DNA from: Schistosoma mansoni
Taxonomy: Eukaryota; Platyhelminthes; Trematoda; Strigeidida; Schistosomatidae
Length of the DNA: 64,000 nt
Assembly (NCBI RefSeq): GCF_000237925.1
Contig: NC_031495.1
Location: forward strand, 37,786,210-37,850,209
Reading direction: 5' to 3'
This document shows positions 1 through 12,392 of the stretch, piece by piece. Made by a program: the position numbers and the translations under genes. The notes below the pieces were generated by a model that saw nothing but the letters and a program-made list of their open reading frames with translations, was not told the DNA's origin and did not search any database. Positions within the stretch are counted from its first letter, which is position 1. Each line of letters opens with the position of its first letter.

Positions 1-152
1 TGCTTTTGTAAAAAGCACATTTATAGACAGAACAAACCCTAGATTCCATGTCATTTAAATAAACAAATACTGAACGATGATATTATGTGTAATATAGTTC
101 CCGATTTCAATGAAATTCAACAATCTCCACAATCCTGTACTTATGAATGCTA

Positions 153-395
153 TATGCTGACTAATGACTAGGTTCGAGAGAAAATTCCTGAGGTTCTGGT
201 GTGAAACCGTACCAGTGAACTCCATCTACATCTAGTGTGAAGAAGACAGCGGAAGACAGCGGATTATAGTCGGGTAATATCGTGAGTCCAGTGATCTATA
301 GTTTAAGAGTTCATGTACGAAATCAAAAGTCGTAGGTTCGACTACCGGTTCCGGGATTGTAGATCCACACAACTAAGGAATTCCATACTAGTAAA
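153..395 (+). repeat. Family II SINE relic
   Basis: It shows the family II 5' region (about 153-235), a degenerate tRNA-like head with a B-box-like GGTTCGACTACC, and the start of the ribozyme region, after which similarity fades. Confidence 0.55.
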
Positions 396-400
396 TATTT

Positions 401-950
401 AATAAATAAATCTAGGGGAATTCACAATATTATTACTGTGAAAGATGACAAATGAACTGTATAACTTAAAACCTGTAGACAGGGGTGTTATGTTGTGGGG
501 AAAAAACAACCTTTTAAACAGAAATAAATTAAAGTTTAACATTTTAAAAAAATTTTATATTTTCCATGGAAATAAATCATTCTAAAAATCTATAAAAGTT
601 TCTTTTCATCAATAAAAAAATTCAGTACAAAACATAATACCAATAATAGTTTCTATGTACAAACAAAATAAACTAAATTTTAAAAAAATATTGATCCTTT
701 ATTCTTAGAAAAAAAACCTTAATTTGTTTCTGTGAAATATGAAAATAATTTCTCCAAATAAGATCTTTAGAAAATACGGTATAAGGCATTTTGGAAAGAA
801 AAAAAAAGGAAAAGAATCCTATTTTCCCCTCCAAGATTTTTATGCGTTATAATTTAAACTACTTATATTAATAATTAAGTAGTGTAACTCTGAAATCGGA
901 AATAAAATTATAATGAAAATAAAAAAAGGCAAATGATACGAAATATACAT
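401..950 (-). other. 3' flank / probable 3' UTR of the NeuroD-type gene
   Basis: This very AT-rich, gene-free stretch follows the stop codon in the minus-strand direction. An AATAAA on the minus strand (TTTATT at 698-703) lies about 250 bases past the stop and is a plausible poly(A) signal. Nothing else is recognised here. Confidence 0.45.
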
Positions 951-2068
951 TTAAAATTGAGATTTATTCATCATTTGTAAAAATGTCTGTTCATAATTAT
1001 GAATATTTTCATTTATATTAACATTAGTATTATGCATAGATGGATTATTATTTTTATCATGTACATTATCAGAATGATATGAAGTGATTGGTGAAATTAA
1101 CAAATTAGATTGATTCCAATCTGTAATAGAATTTGGATAAAAGATTGTTGATGGATTTAATAATGAACTATTACTGTTATAATTTTGAAAATTCATTAAA
1201 ACAGGATTGAAATCTATATTGCATGAATGTGGAATGAGTGAATTTTGGTGATTCAATAAGGTAGGTTGTAATATTTTATCATAACAATTTGTACTACTTT
1301 TATTATTATAAGTAGCAATATCAGTAGGACTAAATAATTTCATTTGTTCATTTGATGTAACAACTGGACATTTTAACTCGTCTGATAAAGATGATGACGA
1401 TGATGACGATGATGAAGATAATGATTGATTATGATCTGATTGATCATGATTACTTGATTCATTGATTGATTGTTGTTGTTGCTGATGTTGTTGTTGTTGT
1501 TCATGATGATGTTGAAGGAATGAAGACGATTGTTGTTGACGTTGTAATTGAATTAATATTCTAGGATTAATTTGTAATGTATTTGCTATTAAATTTGATG
1601 TATTCTGTGAAAGACCTTCAGTTAAATTGATAGCCATCTCTAATGGTGTAGGAGTTTTATTCATTAATAATAATTCGGATAATGTTTTAATATAATTTTT
1701 AGCTAAACGTAATGTTTCTATTTTACTTAAACGTTGAGTTGTTGAAAATGTTGGTATATGTCGTCGTAGTAATTCTAATGCATGATTTAATCCATGCATA
1801 CGACTACGTTCACGAGCATTTGCACGGATACGACGATTTTTTAAACGTGTTTCACGTTCTTTTGTTAAGGGTTTCTTTTTAGGTCCACGTTTTTTAGGTT
1901 GTTTAACTGGTGTTAATGGGGAATCATAAGGAAAAGGATGGTTTAAATGATTTTTTGTTTCTATGGTATTTAGTGAATCAATATTTTCATTGATTTCTTT
2001 ATTGATTAATTGATTTTTAGATATTGTTGAGTTTTTCATTTTGTTCTGGACAGTAGTGGATTGTTTAG
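951..2068 (-). CDS. neurod: NeuroD-type bHLH transcription factor, exon 2 (DNA-binding exon)
   Basis: This exon encodes a neurogenic bHLH activator expected to bind E-boxes in the nucleus as a heterodimer with an E protein. The open frame runs from an ATG at 2096 to a TAA at 951-953. That ATG lies inside what looks like an intron end: a run of nine T followed by AG at 2070-2069 is a strong acceptor, so the exon probably starts at 2068 with phase 1. Numbering from 2096, residues 68-81 ([14 protein letters not shown]) match the NeuroD lead-in, 86-142 are the bHLH ([12 protein letters not shown] basic/helix 1, [14 protein letters not shown] helix 2), and about 151-182 ([19 protein letters not shown]) match the NeuroD-specific domain after the bHLH. 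The rest is Gln/His, Ser and Asn rich low-complexity sequence. MHGLN and [12 protein letters not shown] favour NeuroD over neurogenin or atonal. A downstream in-frame ATG at 2039 could serve if no upstream exon is used. Confidence 0.93.
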
Positions 2069-2202
2069 CTAAAAAAAAATATAAAAGGGGAAGCATGAAT
2101 GAATGAATGAAAACAGTCCAACTAATTGATGGTAATACAATTAAGATTATGAAGTGATTGTTTGTAGCTTAATATAAAGATTTTAAAGGTATTGTATTAT
2201 TT

Positions 2203-2838
2203 GCACCTGAATCTCAGAGTTGATTTTCACCCTGGGACTCGAACACAGTACCGTTCGCTTCAAACACTATTGCGTTATCCACTTAGCTACTGAATCCTAA
2301 TAGCTACTTGCTTGTGCAATGAGGTGACGTTTATATTCACTTGGTATTGTTTGTTTTGAATCCTCCCATTGATGTTTAGAACTGCAATTGACCAGTCTCC
2401 TATTGGATAACGCAATGGCTTTGAAGTGAACGGTACTGGGTTCAAGTCCCGAAGAGAATATCAACTCTGAGATTCAAGTACATCCATCTAACGAGTCCCA
2501 AATAGAACAAAACGCACGTCCTGAATTCCACTTCTAGCCACTATCCATCTTTGCTTATCATGCTTGTGGCTTAAAGCAATATCAAAACAATCCTCATTGA
2601 GTGCACATATACCAATAAAAGATGAATTATAATGAAAAGGGGTTCGAATCTCGCGAGGCGAGATTGTGGATGCGCACTGCTGAGTAGTCTCATAATAGGA
2701 TGAAACAGCCGTCTAGTGCTTCCAGGTTTTCCTTGATGGTCTAACTTCAATTGACTCATGCTTTCAACTATGGAAAGATGAATTCATTGAAATTCTAAAC
2801 ATCAATAAGAAGATTCAAATAAACCATACCAAGTGAAT
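2203..2838. repeat. Family I SINE cluster in inverted arrangement, with a nested SINE
   Basis: 2203-2404 is a family I SINE on the minus strand (tRNA-like head plus the tail of a preceding unit). 2405-2838 is a plus copy from the A-box onward, including a damaged hammerhead (CTAACGAG and CAAA in place of CTGACGAG and GAAA). The plus copy is interrupted by a family II fragment at 2629-2773 and resumes to its usual 3' end at about 2838. Confidence 0.75.
2629..2773 (+). repeat. 5'-truncated family II SINE nested in a family I SINE
   Basis: A perfect 11-base target-site duplication AAAGATGAATT lies at 2618-2628 and 2774-2784. The insert starts at the B-box and ends shortly before the usual 3' terminus, as in truncated target-primed reverse transcription. 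Its ribozyme core is damaged (CTGAGTAG). Confidence 0.75.
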
Positions 2839-3685
2839 TTGTTATCAGTTTGTTTTTTTAACAATAGAGCAAAAGTAACAAAATGACTTCAAATCTATTC
2901 TGATCACATTTTATTTACTATGCTTTATATATACATACATACATACATATACTCCTTTTATTTCTAAATCAAAATTGACATGTGTGTTGTATTGACTAGT
3001 GATGACTTGAGGCTAACCTTATCCTTCTATGGTTAACTACACTTTTACCCCACTTTACTCATCCTCATTTGACTTCTTTCATTCATATTTATCTATGAGG
3101 TGAATATATTAAAAGTTTTTTTCACTATGTATATCCGTTTTTTCTTCTTATTATTACTTATTAGTTTATTAAGACATGGTAAATTCATGAACAGATGTCT
3201 ATGAATTTAGTCAAAAATGAATGAGTTGTACTCATAGTCACCTCTCTCTCTCTCCCTTCCTCCATTCTCCCTCTCCCCCTCTCTCGTTCGCTCGCTCACA
3301 CACACACATATATATATAGCACCCCTTTCAAATATAAATCATTCTTATATTTAGTCTCGATCCATTTGAATTCTTAATTTGATTTCCTTTTTTTGGTTGT
3401 TTATTGTGTATATCAGACAGAAGACAATAAATTGGAAGAAAGAAAGAAAGAAATGAATAAAACACAAAAGAAGCCCAATAATAGTGTGATCAGTATTGAC
3501 TGTTGTGTATTATTCATAGACTAAAGATATAAGTTAAGCTGGCATGACGAGTGATAAGTAATATAGGCAAAAGAAAAGAGAAGCTAATTGAAAGGAAAAG
3601 AAAAGAGGGGGGATGTTTTATATTCTCGTTGAAACTTGTTTGTTTCTTCTTTTGTGTATGACTACAGTTCATTTAATAATGATGT

Positions 3686-3848
3686 TTATCAGAAGGGGTT
3701 TGGTGGAGATTTTAATAATTTTATAGAGTTCAGTCGTGGATTTAAAGTAAATGTTAAAACTAGTCAAAGAATCTGTAAAATTTGCATCCAGGTTTTCGAT
3801 GATGGTCTAGCCTCAATTGACTTATGATCTCAACTCTATAAAATTATT
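3686..3848. repeat. Family II SINE inverted dimer, 3' ends outward
   Basis: The left end is a minus-strand family II 3' terminus (from about 3689) and the right end is a plus-strand 3' terminus (about 3786-3848). AATGATGT occurs at 3678-3685 and 3849-3856, a likely target-site duplication. The central part is too diverged to assign. Confidence 0.55.
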
Positions 3849-3984
3849 AATGATGTGTTCAATTCAGTCTATCTCTTTTCTTAACCATGTTAAAAAGTTA
3901 TTATTTAATGAAGTAACATTAGTGGATGCAGTCCTATACCATCTGGTAATCAGAAGTAAGTTAATTCATAATTCATCTACTCAA

Positions 3985-4135
3985 TAGAGTAGAGCCCATG
4001 TACATTGGTGATTTGTAGTTATCATTTCTAAACGAACCGTCGGTATTTACTAAACCGGTTCACTTTTTCGTCCTCTCACTTTCTTAAATAATACCCCTAT
4101 TTTGGTGAAGTCAGGGAGTAAAATTTTTCTGAACG
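3985..4135 (+). repeat. Fragment of unclassified interspersed repeat R6
   Basis: It shares short blocks such as GAGCCCATGT and CTTTTTCGTCCTCTCA with 56480-56940 and, on the other strand, 30225-30730. Family not recognised. Confidence 0.45.
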
Positions 4136-4277
4136 AACTATAAACACATGGATAAATGATAGAATTTCGAGTGAGAGAGTAAACTTCCTATGATGCTCCG
4201 TCGTACCAAAGTATTTCGGGCTCCCTAGGAATAAATAATGTTATATAATTAAACATTACAGTCGTTTATATTTAAAT

Positions 4278-4470
4278 CAGAAGGGGTTTTGTGGAGATTT
4301 TAGTATTTTCATAGTTGAAATCATGAGTCAATTGAAGCTAGACCACCAAGGAAAACCTGGAAGCACTGGACGGCCTTTTCGTCTTATTATGGTACTCCTC
4401 AGCAGTGCGCATCCACAATCCCGCATCCGCGAGATTCAAATCCAGGATCTACCAGTCTGAAGACTGTGTA
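4278..4470 (-). repeat. Family II SINE, 3' part, minus strand
   Basis: It runs from the 3' terminus (CAGAAGGGGTTTTGTGGAG on the plus strand) through the hammerhead to the B-box and stops there, so it is truncated at its 5' end. Confidence 0.8.
4363..4408 (-). ncRNA. Hammerhead ribozyme, family II
   Basis: The minus strand reads GCACTG, CTGAGGAG, stem-loop II, GAAA, short stem III, GTC, CAGTGC. Core and stem I are intact. Stem II has two mispairs, so activity may be reduced. Confidence 0.6.
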
Positions 4471-5234
4471 AGCCAATATGCCATTAAATTATGTATAACC
4501 TCTAATTTTAACTTTATAACATTTCGAAAAGAATTGATTATTTGTTCTCTTCATCTAATGGTTTACATCTTAGATCGATCTTCGTCAGACAACTTTCATA
4601 AACTAGAAAGCGTTGGACTTCCATTTTGTCCTAAAATCAGACTCCTCATCCATGATCCTACCACAAAGGATCTAACCTTGATTCGTCAAGTTTCGAGTAG
4701 AGCGCCTAATATTTACACCACAAACAATAATTCAAATACGAATCATACTAGTTAGCTAAGCGAATTATCTTATAACTAACACTTCTATACACTTAACTGC
4801 CAAAATTCCTGCTTTGAACTCATTTAATGTACACGATTCACGAGGGTCATCGGTATAAATAAATCCATACTATTGTAATGCTAGTATAACGATTTCTTAT
4901 CATACACCTCTTTCATTAGTATATCACTAGGTAGTAACTAATGCCGAGTGAAATAAATGTGAATGCTAATCTGATTTTTCTGATGCAAGTGTCGAGTTGA
5001 ATGAACCATTAAAGCGATGAAGTTTATTAAATTTAATAAGGTTACCAACATTTCCGCTGAAAACTTTATTTAACCCAGATTTTGAGTTCAGATGGAAAAA
5101 AAACCCCGTTTTTCCTTCATTCTACCCTAATTTGAAACAATATAGAAATTACGCTCATTATACATACTTCTCACTTCGTAGAAACAAATGACTATCCATT
5201 CATCACAGTGACAGTACAAATTCTGACGAATTCT

Positions 5235-5480
5235 ATTCGCAATGTTGACAGTGTCTATCTACGATTCCGAGACAGGGACTCGAACCCTGGACCTTCAATC
5301 TTCCGAGTAAACTCTTAACCTCTAGACCACTGAGTCAAGATCGAATATTGTACAAGTTCAACTTCAATCAATTCAAGATATTGTCCGACAATTTTTGATT
5401 ATCTTTAGTGTATACCTTCATCATACTAGACACATTTGAACGCCACTGGTTACAGCTTCTCCCTAGAACTGTGAAATTTT
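5235..5480 (-). repeat. Family II SINE relic, minus strand
   Basis: A tRNA-like head with B-box (GGACTCGAACCC on the plus strand is its complement) is followed by the family's 5' region ending near the TTCTCCCTAGAACT motif. Confidence 0.6.
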
Positions 5481-5814
5481 TCCTCTCAAAGTTACTTACT
5501 AGTGAGTACATAATAATTATCAGTACAGAGTTGGATAGAAGTATCGAGACAGTTATATGGAAGCAATCCTCATAAGATCTACACATATCAACAGAAATTC
5601 ATCAACAAGGGCAACATTCAAACCTTTACTGATACTAACAGATATGAGCACTGTCTAGACAAATTTCCAGTAAAAAATTGAAATAGATTTTATCTATCTT
5701 ATGATTAGTACTATTACTCTCATATCCATGTATTTTACATTTACACAGTACTTAGATACTTATGATAAGTAATCAAACTAGATTATGGTTAATATGGTAT
5801 TGGAAATGGGAAAG

Positions 5815-6040
5815 AAAGAGGGAGAGAGAGAGAGAGGGAGAAACGAAGGCAGACAAACACACATATCTAATCATGTGATGAAAAATGACTTTCATACTCA
5901 ACCAGGTGTCTTTAAAATCAGACACCTACACACACACACACACTACATACATATATTAATGAGCACATGTAAAAATACACAAACACTAACCACCATCATC
6001 ACCCTCACCCGTACACACACACACACCTATTTACACACAA
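5815..6040. repeat. Simple repeats (GA run, CA runs)
   Basis: A GA-rich run at about 5815-5842 is followed by CA-rich stretches at about 5928-5945 and 6010-6040. Open frames here are made of these repeats. Confidence 0.8.
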
Positions 6041-6414
6041 GTTAATAGAGAAAGAATCCAAGATGCAACCTTAAGTTGAGTCCATCTTCTACTGATAATA
6101 ATTGATGAAGATCGTCTTTGAAAAAAAAGAGCCTGATAGGTGAAAGTAGGAAAATGAATTATTAATGTGAAATAGTGTCGTAGTAATGTTCTTACACCCC
6201 CCCCTTTATTAAACCCAGTAATTTGTCTCAACTTTATCAATGTTAATTGAGTAGATAAGAAATACGAGTTACTGAAATGTTTTTGTTTTTTTCTACACAC
6301 TTTCTAAAGAGAAAAAATCGATAATAGTTCGGTGTTTATAGGTAAAATGAATAAAATTACCTCCTCTTTTTTCAGTTACACTTTGATAAATAGGAAACAT
6401 TCAGGAGACAACAC

Positions 6415-6560
6415 ATGAAATGACAGTAAATTCAATTCCCTGTTGCTGATTAGTGGATGGGTACCGTCATTGAGGTATCCCATCCTAGAACGAAATAGAT
6501 GTCTAGTACTCCTAGGTTTTCAATAGTTGTCTAACTTTAATCAATTTTGTGATTTTAATC
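6415..6560 (+). repeat. Family II SINE relic
   Basis: A degenerate ribozyme region (GAACGAAAT, GTCTAGTACTCC) is followed by the AGGTTTTCAATAG 3' segment. Confidence 0.45.
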
Positions 6561-6664
6561 AAATGAAGTGTGTTGGAACAATTGTGATTGAGGCTATTCA
6601 CAACATTTTCAATGTTCATTAAAATGTGTTGTATTTGGTACTCTTGGTCATTTTCTTGTAATAT

Positions 6665-7475
6665 TTAGTGGGAGGGGTCGCTCACCAGCACTCTCCATCC
6701 AGCTCTGTCCTGGGCAATCCTTACTACTTGTTTCCAGTAGCTATTCATCCTTTTTATGTCTGTTTACAATTCCCGACGCAGTGTATTATTTGACCTTCAT
6801 CTTTGCCATTTCCTTTCAGGATTTCAAGTTAACGCTTGCTTTGTGATGCAGTTTCATGCAGTTTCCTCAATGTGTATCATATTCACTTCCAACGCCTTTT
6901 ACTAATTTCCTCCTCAGCTGGAACATGATTTTTCCTCTCCCACAGTGGGTTGTTGATGGTATCGGACTAACGGACATTGAGTATCTTGTGTAGAAAACTA
7001 TTTAGAAATATTTGTGCCTTTTTGATGATGGTTGTAGTAGTTCTCCACGTTTCAGCTCCGTACAGTAGGACTGTCTCGACGTTCGTATTGAAGATTCTCA
7101 CTTTGAAATTAGTTGACAGTTGTTTGGAGTTCCATATGTTCTCCAATTGTAGAAATGCGACCCTTGCTTTGCCAATCCTCACCTTTACATCTGCATCAAA
7201 TCCTCAATGTGCATCGATGATGCTTCCCAGGTAGGTGAAACGTTCCAAGTCTTCCAGAGGTTCTCCCTCAGGTGTGATTGAGTTGGTTTTCTCCGTGTTA
7301 TATTTGAGAACCTTACGTTTTACTTTGTGTATGTTGTGGCCTAGTGATGGACAGGCTGCTGCTAACTAGTTATCTTCATCTGTATTTGTTCATGCGTATG
7401 GGATAGAAGGGCCAGTTCATCTGAGAAGTCCAAATCTTCTAATTGATTCCGAAATGTCCTTACTTCGGTTTCAAT
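6665..7475 (-). mobile_element. RTE-clade LINE fragment (SR2-like), reverse transcriptase end
   Basis: The minus strand encodes, in pieces, the C-terminal part of a non-LTR reverse transcriptase. The catalytic motif region near 7445-7380 reads DFSDELALLSHTHEQ (family form FADD), followed by GKARVAFLQLENIWNSKQL, FKVRIFNTNVETVLLYGAETW and the tail toward 6665. The frame is broken in several places, it is 5' truncated, and the catalytic box is altered, so it is dead. SR2 of Schistosoma is the closest family I can name. Confidence 0.8.
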
Positions 7476-7724
7476 CACCGTGACGTGCTACTAGCTTTCA
7501 TACATAGAGTGTAATTTGAAGTAAAATACGAGATTCTGAGACAATGATAAACTCTAAGAATTTGAATTAACTATCAAATAGTTTGATATCAGTAACACAT
7601 GATTAATGTAAGGAAGTTGTTGAGATTGTTATATTTCATCGATTTGTAAACTAGATACTATTAGACAGATATGATCAATAGAAATAGTTACCTACCAACA
7701 GCTGATAATTGTATCATGTCACGA

Positions 7725-7890
7725 AATGATTAAGGTTAAAGTTCTTATGGCTTAACCACTTGGTCCTAAGGTTCGATCCCCTATGGTGGTATCTGTGGAT
7801 GTACACTGCCACTGAGAAGTCTAACACTAAGATGAAACAGTTACTCAGTGCTTCCTAATTTTCAATGACCACTTAACTAAGTTTATTTCA
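7725..7890 (+). repeat. Family II SINE relic
   Basis: It shows a B-box-like GGTTCGATCCCC, a degenerate ribozyme (GATGAAACAG) and the CAGTGCTTCC segment. Confidence 0.5.
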
Positions 7891-8479
7891 TAATGTAAAC
7901 TATGAAAATTTAACAATTACCAAATCTTCAAACCACATCCTCATCTGCATAGTAATGATAACTTAGTTATTGATTATCTAAAGTGTAACGTTTCTAATCA
8001 CAACAACAACAATAGTGAATAAAAATTAATACACAAAAGTAAATCTACAATAAATTATTAATCACTATGACTGCTTTTCTTATTTCATTTTATTTTCCGT
8101 GCAGGTAGGAGGGTGATGGCAACAGGAGAGGTGAATATAAGCGAAGTTATGGAAAAGGCATTTGACATAAGAATATACACTGAATATAAACTACTCATGT
8201 TCTAACTACAGAAAAAGAAGAAACGATAAAAATTTGTTACATATTCTTAAAAATAGTTGCTATGGTTGAGTGTTATTGTTATTATCATAGGGACTACTGT
8301 TAAATTTAAATGTTTACTTATGAGGTGGCCTGTACAAAGTTTGTTGATTTATGATAGGGGAGAATTGATACATATAACTATAAATCATATCGTTTGATCA
8401 TGAGTATCTTTTTAAAGAGAGCAGGATGATGGCTAGCAATGAAATCAACGACTCATGTTTCGCTTTGTTTACGATTTGT
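7891..8479. other. No gene seen
   Basis: AT-rich intron sequence without a recognised repeat or open frame of note. Confidence 0.5.
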
Positions 8480-8680
8480 CAGATGGATGTAGTTGCATTC
8501 TAGAATTGATGTTCACACTGGGACTCGAATTCAATACCTTTTAATTTAAAGACTCGGACACAGTCATTGGATTGTGCAATGAAGAGAATCTGTACTGGTT
8601 ATTTGAGTTTTCCCTTTGATGTTAAGAACTGTAATTGATCATTATATCGATCTAATGATATATTCAGACTATCTGAATGG
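8480..8680 (-). repeat. Family I SINE relic, minus strand
   Basis: The complement of the B-box (GGGACTCGAATTC) and of the preceding unit's tail are visible; the ribozyme is missing. Confidence 0.5.
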
Positions 8681-8859
8681 GATAATGCACAATTATCATG
8701 AAAACCAATGGTTGGAAATGTTGAATGACAGGATCCTGAATCGGCTATAATAGCATGAATGCATTCATTCTTTCTCTAACCTTCTGATACCAAGAATTTA
8801 TTATTTTTCTCAAATGATAGTGTATATGTTTAAACTTTTCTACAACTCATACTACTACT

Positions 8860-9050
8860 GTGGTGTATGCTACTTATGTCGACATAAGTAGTATATAACA
8901 CCAATCGGAAGTGGAATACCTGGTATCAGAAGGTTTGAAAGATCGGATCAAAGAGAACGGTAACAGAGAATAATTGTCATGGAAATGAAGGAACGATGTA
9001 GTTCGAGACAATTGATCGAGTATTTGTAAATAAAGTATTCAACATATGGT
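8860..9050 (+). repeat. Unclassified interspersed repeat R8, copy 1
   Basis: It starts near GTGTATGCTACTTATGTCGA and runs to about TTTGTAAATAAAGTATT. It matches 27645-27835 and 60225-60425 (plus) and 60510-60735 (minus). A short palindrome around GTCGAC sits near the start. Confidence 0.6.
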
Positions 9051-9114
9051 TTTCACATTTTACGAAAGAACTTTATAATTCTTTAACTGATTGTTCGTTC
9101 ACTACACTATTTAT

Positions 9115-9340
9115 TTAGTATCAGAATAGAGATTTGTGGAGATTGTAGTAATTTTACTAGTTTAGTTCATGAGTCGATCTAAGCTAGGCCAACATTGAAA
9201 ACCTGGAATCACTGAATGGCACTTTCGTCTTAGTATGGGACTCCTCAGCAGTGCGCATCCACGATCCCAAAGACGAGACGTGAACCCAGAATCTTCAATC
9301 TCGCGCGAACGCCTAACCTCCAGACCACTGTATTGACATT
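9115..9340 (-). repeat. Family II SINE, minus strand
   Basis: It runs from a diverged 3' end through a ribozyme with core CTGAGGAG and GAAA but a changed cleavage triplet region, to the tRNA-like head. Confidence 0.65.
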
Positions 9341-9467
9341 TAACAGTATTAATGTCTAACATATACAACAAGTATACTGTCTCCGTTATTTTCGATCATC
9401 TTTCCTATTCATTTAACTAGTAAGCACTACCTATTAAAGTGTATTTTTTTATTGGAGATTTCATTTC

Positions 9468-9756
9468 AAACTCAGTAGCTGAGCTTGAAGCGAAAGGTAC
9501 TGGGTTCAAGTTCCAGAGTGAACATCAACTCCGAGATGCAGGTACATCAAGCTGACGAGTCCCAAATAGGACGAAACGCGCGTCAAGCTGGATTTCACTT
9601 CTAGCCACTATCCATCTTTGCTTATAATGCTTGTGAATTAAGGTTATATCGAGGCAATACGCACAGTATGCACATATGGCCAATAATAAGAAACTGACCA
9701 GTTACAGTCTTAAACATCAATGGGAAGATTCAAACAAACAATACTAAGTGAATTTA
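9468..9756 (+). repeat. Family I SINE (Smα-like)
   Basis: tRNA-like A-box (CTCAGTAGCTGAG) and B-box (GGGTTCAAGTTCC), hammerhead core CTGACGAG and GAAA, then the usual 3' end (CAAACAATACTAAGTGAATTT). After the cleavage triplet it has the AAGCTGG variant, which weakens stem I. Confidence 0.8.
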
Positions 9757-10439
9757 CAAGAATTGATTGATCAATAGAATTCGATCTACATTTTACATCC
9801 GGTCTTTACTCGGATTAATGTGAACATGATAGATAGTTGTCAGATAACTTCAAATACTTAGACTCAACACTCATTGGATTAAATGAACACAAAAATATAT
9901 AAAATTCCTGAACATGACACACTGAACAATGGTCAGCTAACCTGAGCCTAAATCAATATAAATGTTACAATGTTATCTATCATTGATCTTACTATAGTAA
10001 TAAAATCAGTCAATTACGTTTGATGAATCGAATCATTAAACAAACACTCAATCTAACAACTTAAGTATACACGCAGATACAGACAATCACACACACACAC
10101 ACTCGCACACACATGGATACACACACGGGGATACATATGTAGATACAAACACATTCAGATTGGTATATATTTTTTATTATTTAGCAATTAATTAAATAGT
10201 CTTCTCTTTTTTCAAAATGAAATTTTATGGGTTTTATCAACCTTTATTTATTTATGCAGTACGATAAATGACAAGGTCAATGAAGTGAACAAGACATTGA
10301 ATAAACTAGATATGAGGGTATAGAGAGATTGTTGAAATGATTTCAATTAGACAATGTAGCATTGAATAACTCTATTGTTCTAGTATCAGACTCATCAATG
10401 ATAATAAGCAACCATGATCCTACAGAAGTTGGTGTACAC
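9757..10439. other. No gene; CA simple repeat
   Basis: AT-rich sequence with a CA/GATACA-rich run at about 10080-10150. Nothing else recognised. Confidence 0.6.
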
Positions 10440-10600
10440 AAGACACCGTTGGATGTCAGTTCAGTGGTCTAGAGGTTGAGAGTTCGTGCGCAATGACGAA
10501 TGGCCTGGTTTCGGGTCTCCTATAGGGAATCGTGGATGCTCACTGCTCAAGAGTCATACTGTAAGGCGTTAACAATTCTACTAGTAAGTAGACATTGAAT
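10440..10600 (+). repeat. Family II SINE relic spanning the arm A boundary
   Basis: tRNA-like head (CAGTGGTCTAGAGGTTGAGAG) followed by a degenerate ribozyme region. The inverted duplication begins in the middle of it, at about 10513. Confidence 0.55.
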
Positions 10601-12392
10601 GGTTTAATCTTTCTGTCCCATTTATGGATAGCTTATTCCAACCTGACATGAGTGAATTCTACTTCCCATAAGTTCTCACTAGAACTCTGACAATGACTTC
10701 CCGAAGTATGACTTATCTCAAAATCTAACGTGAGCGACTAAATAGAGATCAGTTTACCTTGTCAAAATTCAAGTTAAAAGTGATTCTACTCATTTCACTA
10801 CACTAAATACCGAGTAAAACAGTATTTATGCCTATACATATATGTCCTATGCATTGCATACGTAACAGACCTGTGTTTCAGGTGTTCATATAATGTATCC
10901 TTGCAAACATTTTACTACTATATGTCTACCAATTCAATCTTATGCACAAAAGAATCTCTAAATACATAAAGACGAATAACATTGAAAGAACTATGGTTTG
11001 AATCTATTATTCACACCCGACCACGAATTAATGGACAGTTTTTACATATTGCACCTCTGCAAACACGTCATACATGTCGCCCATTAATATTAACAGTTTT
11101 GAAAATGATATACACTATCATTAACACTGCCATGTAGAAGGTAATAACCTGTTTGGTGATCGTCATTTGAATAGTATTAGACTCTAGTAGCCAACCAATC
11201 ACTAGTTCAGATTTGAGTAACTCGAACGTATTTCTGGTCATAGATAATTTGTTTCTCAACATTATATATATATACAGGTTTCTTGGTACCTGTGTGACTT
11301 CAAATAGGATTGAGTTGTCCTGTTTAGATACTAGTGCGAAAGACTGGATGGTATCTGGTTCTCGTGAAAACCAATGTAAGATCAACCTTTTATAAGGTTA
11401 ACTTATAATTCGATGATCAAAAATAACTTCACCTAGACACATTGAGCACAGATTTCGATTATACTCAAACCACTCACCGTTTAGAATAATCTTATAGTCA
11501 CACCACCTAAATTTACCATCACACATAACGAAAATACAACAGTCATGTTAACTTCAGTCTCTGAAAACATACCATAGACTGACTAATTATGACAAACTCG
11601 AATGTATGTATCCGCGTGTACACTGATAATTTCACTGAACCCATCATAGTACCGATTAAACTCATTATAGGTAAGACGATGAGATATTGTCAAACTACTG
11701 ATTCCATTATCTTATTCCATACACCACCGAATTGTCATCTACAAACTGACAATGATATGATGGAAAACACCGTTCTACACTCGAGTGAACAACGACACTG
11801 AAGACAACACGTGAAAACATACACAGAAACATTCACAACTCCATACCACCAATTAGAATGAATGAATAATCAACACTGCTTCACATTCATCATGTTATCA
11901 TAATCACATGAAATAATCCAACAAGTGACTATAAACTACGAGAACATCGTACTCTTCAATCTCCTGAGTAAACACACTATGTTTGATCACAATTGCATTA
12001 TGATACGTGTATATATCACTGTGTGTTTCTAACTCTCCTTTCACGAAAACACTTGACACAATAACAGTATCAACATTCAAACAAGTAGTGAGTGATCAAT
12101 ATGTTGATTATCCATTAGGTGGGAGGGTGAGGGTGGTCTGTAAACAAGAACAACAAATTGGAAACTAATCGCTGAAGGAGAATGTGTTGCATGAAACAGA
12201 TTTGTTGGTTGACAAACACTCAATTCATGTAAAATCAATTTGTGAATATCGAACATTGTGACATTCACATAGTTCATCGACACGATGAAACGAACAAATA
12301 AACTGAATTGATGAACACTGGTCAATTTGTTTATTTAAACAATGACATGAGGTTGAGAATGAGAGGGAAAATGGTAAGAACATAAACACCAT

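Noticed and set aside
2069-2096. ATG at 2096 as the true start of the bHLH protein
   Set aside because: The next codons run through a pyrimidine-rich AG acceptor, and the frame matches an upstream exon with a good donor; the ATG is probably intronic.
11068-11385. A 105-codon open frame present in both inverted arms (also 35237-35554)
   Set aside because: The two copies are the same duplicated DNA, so conservation is not evidence of coding; no domain or splice context was seen.
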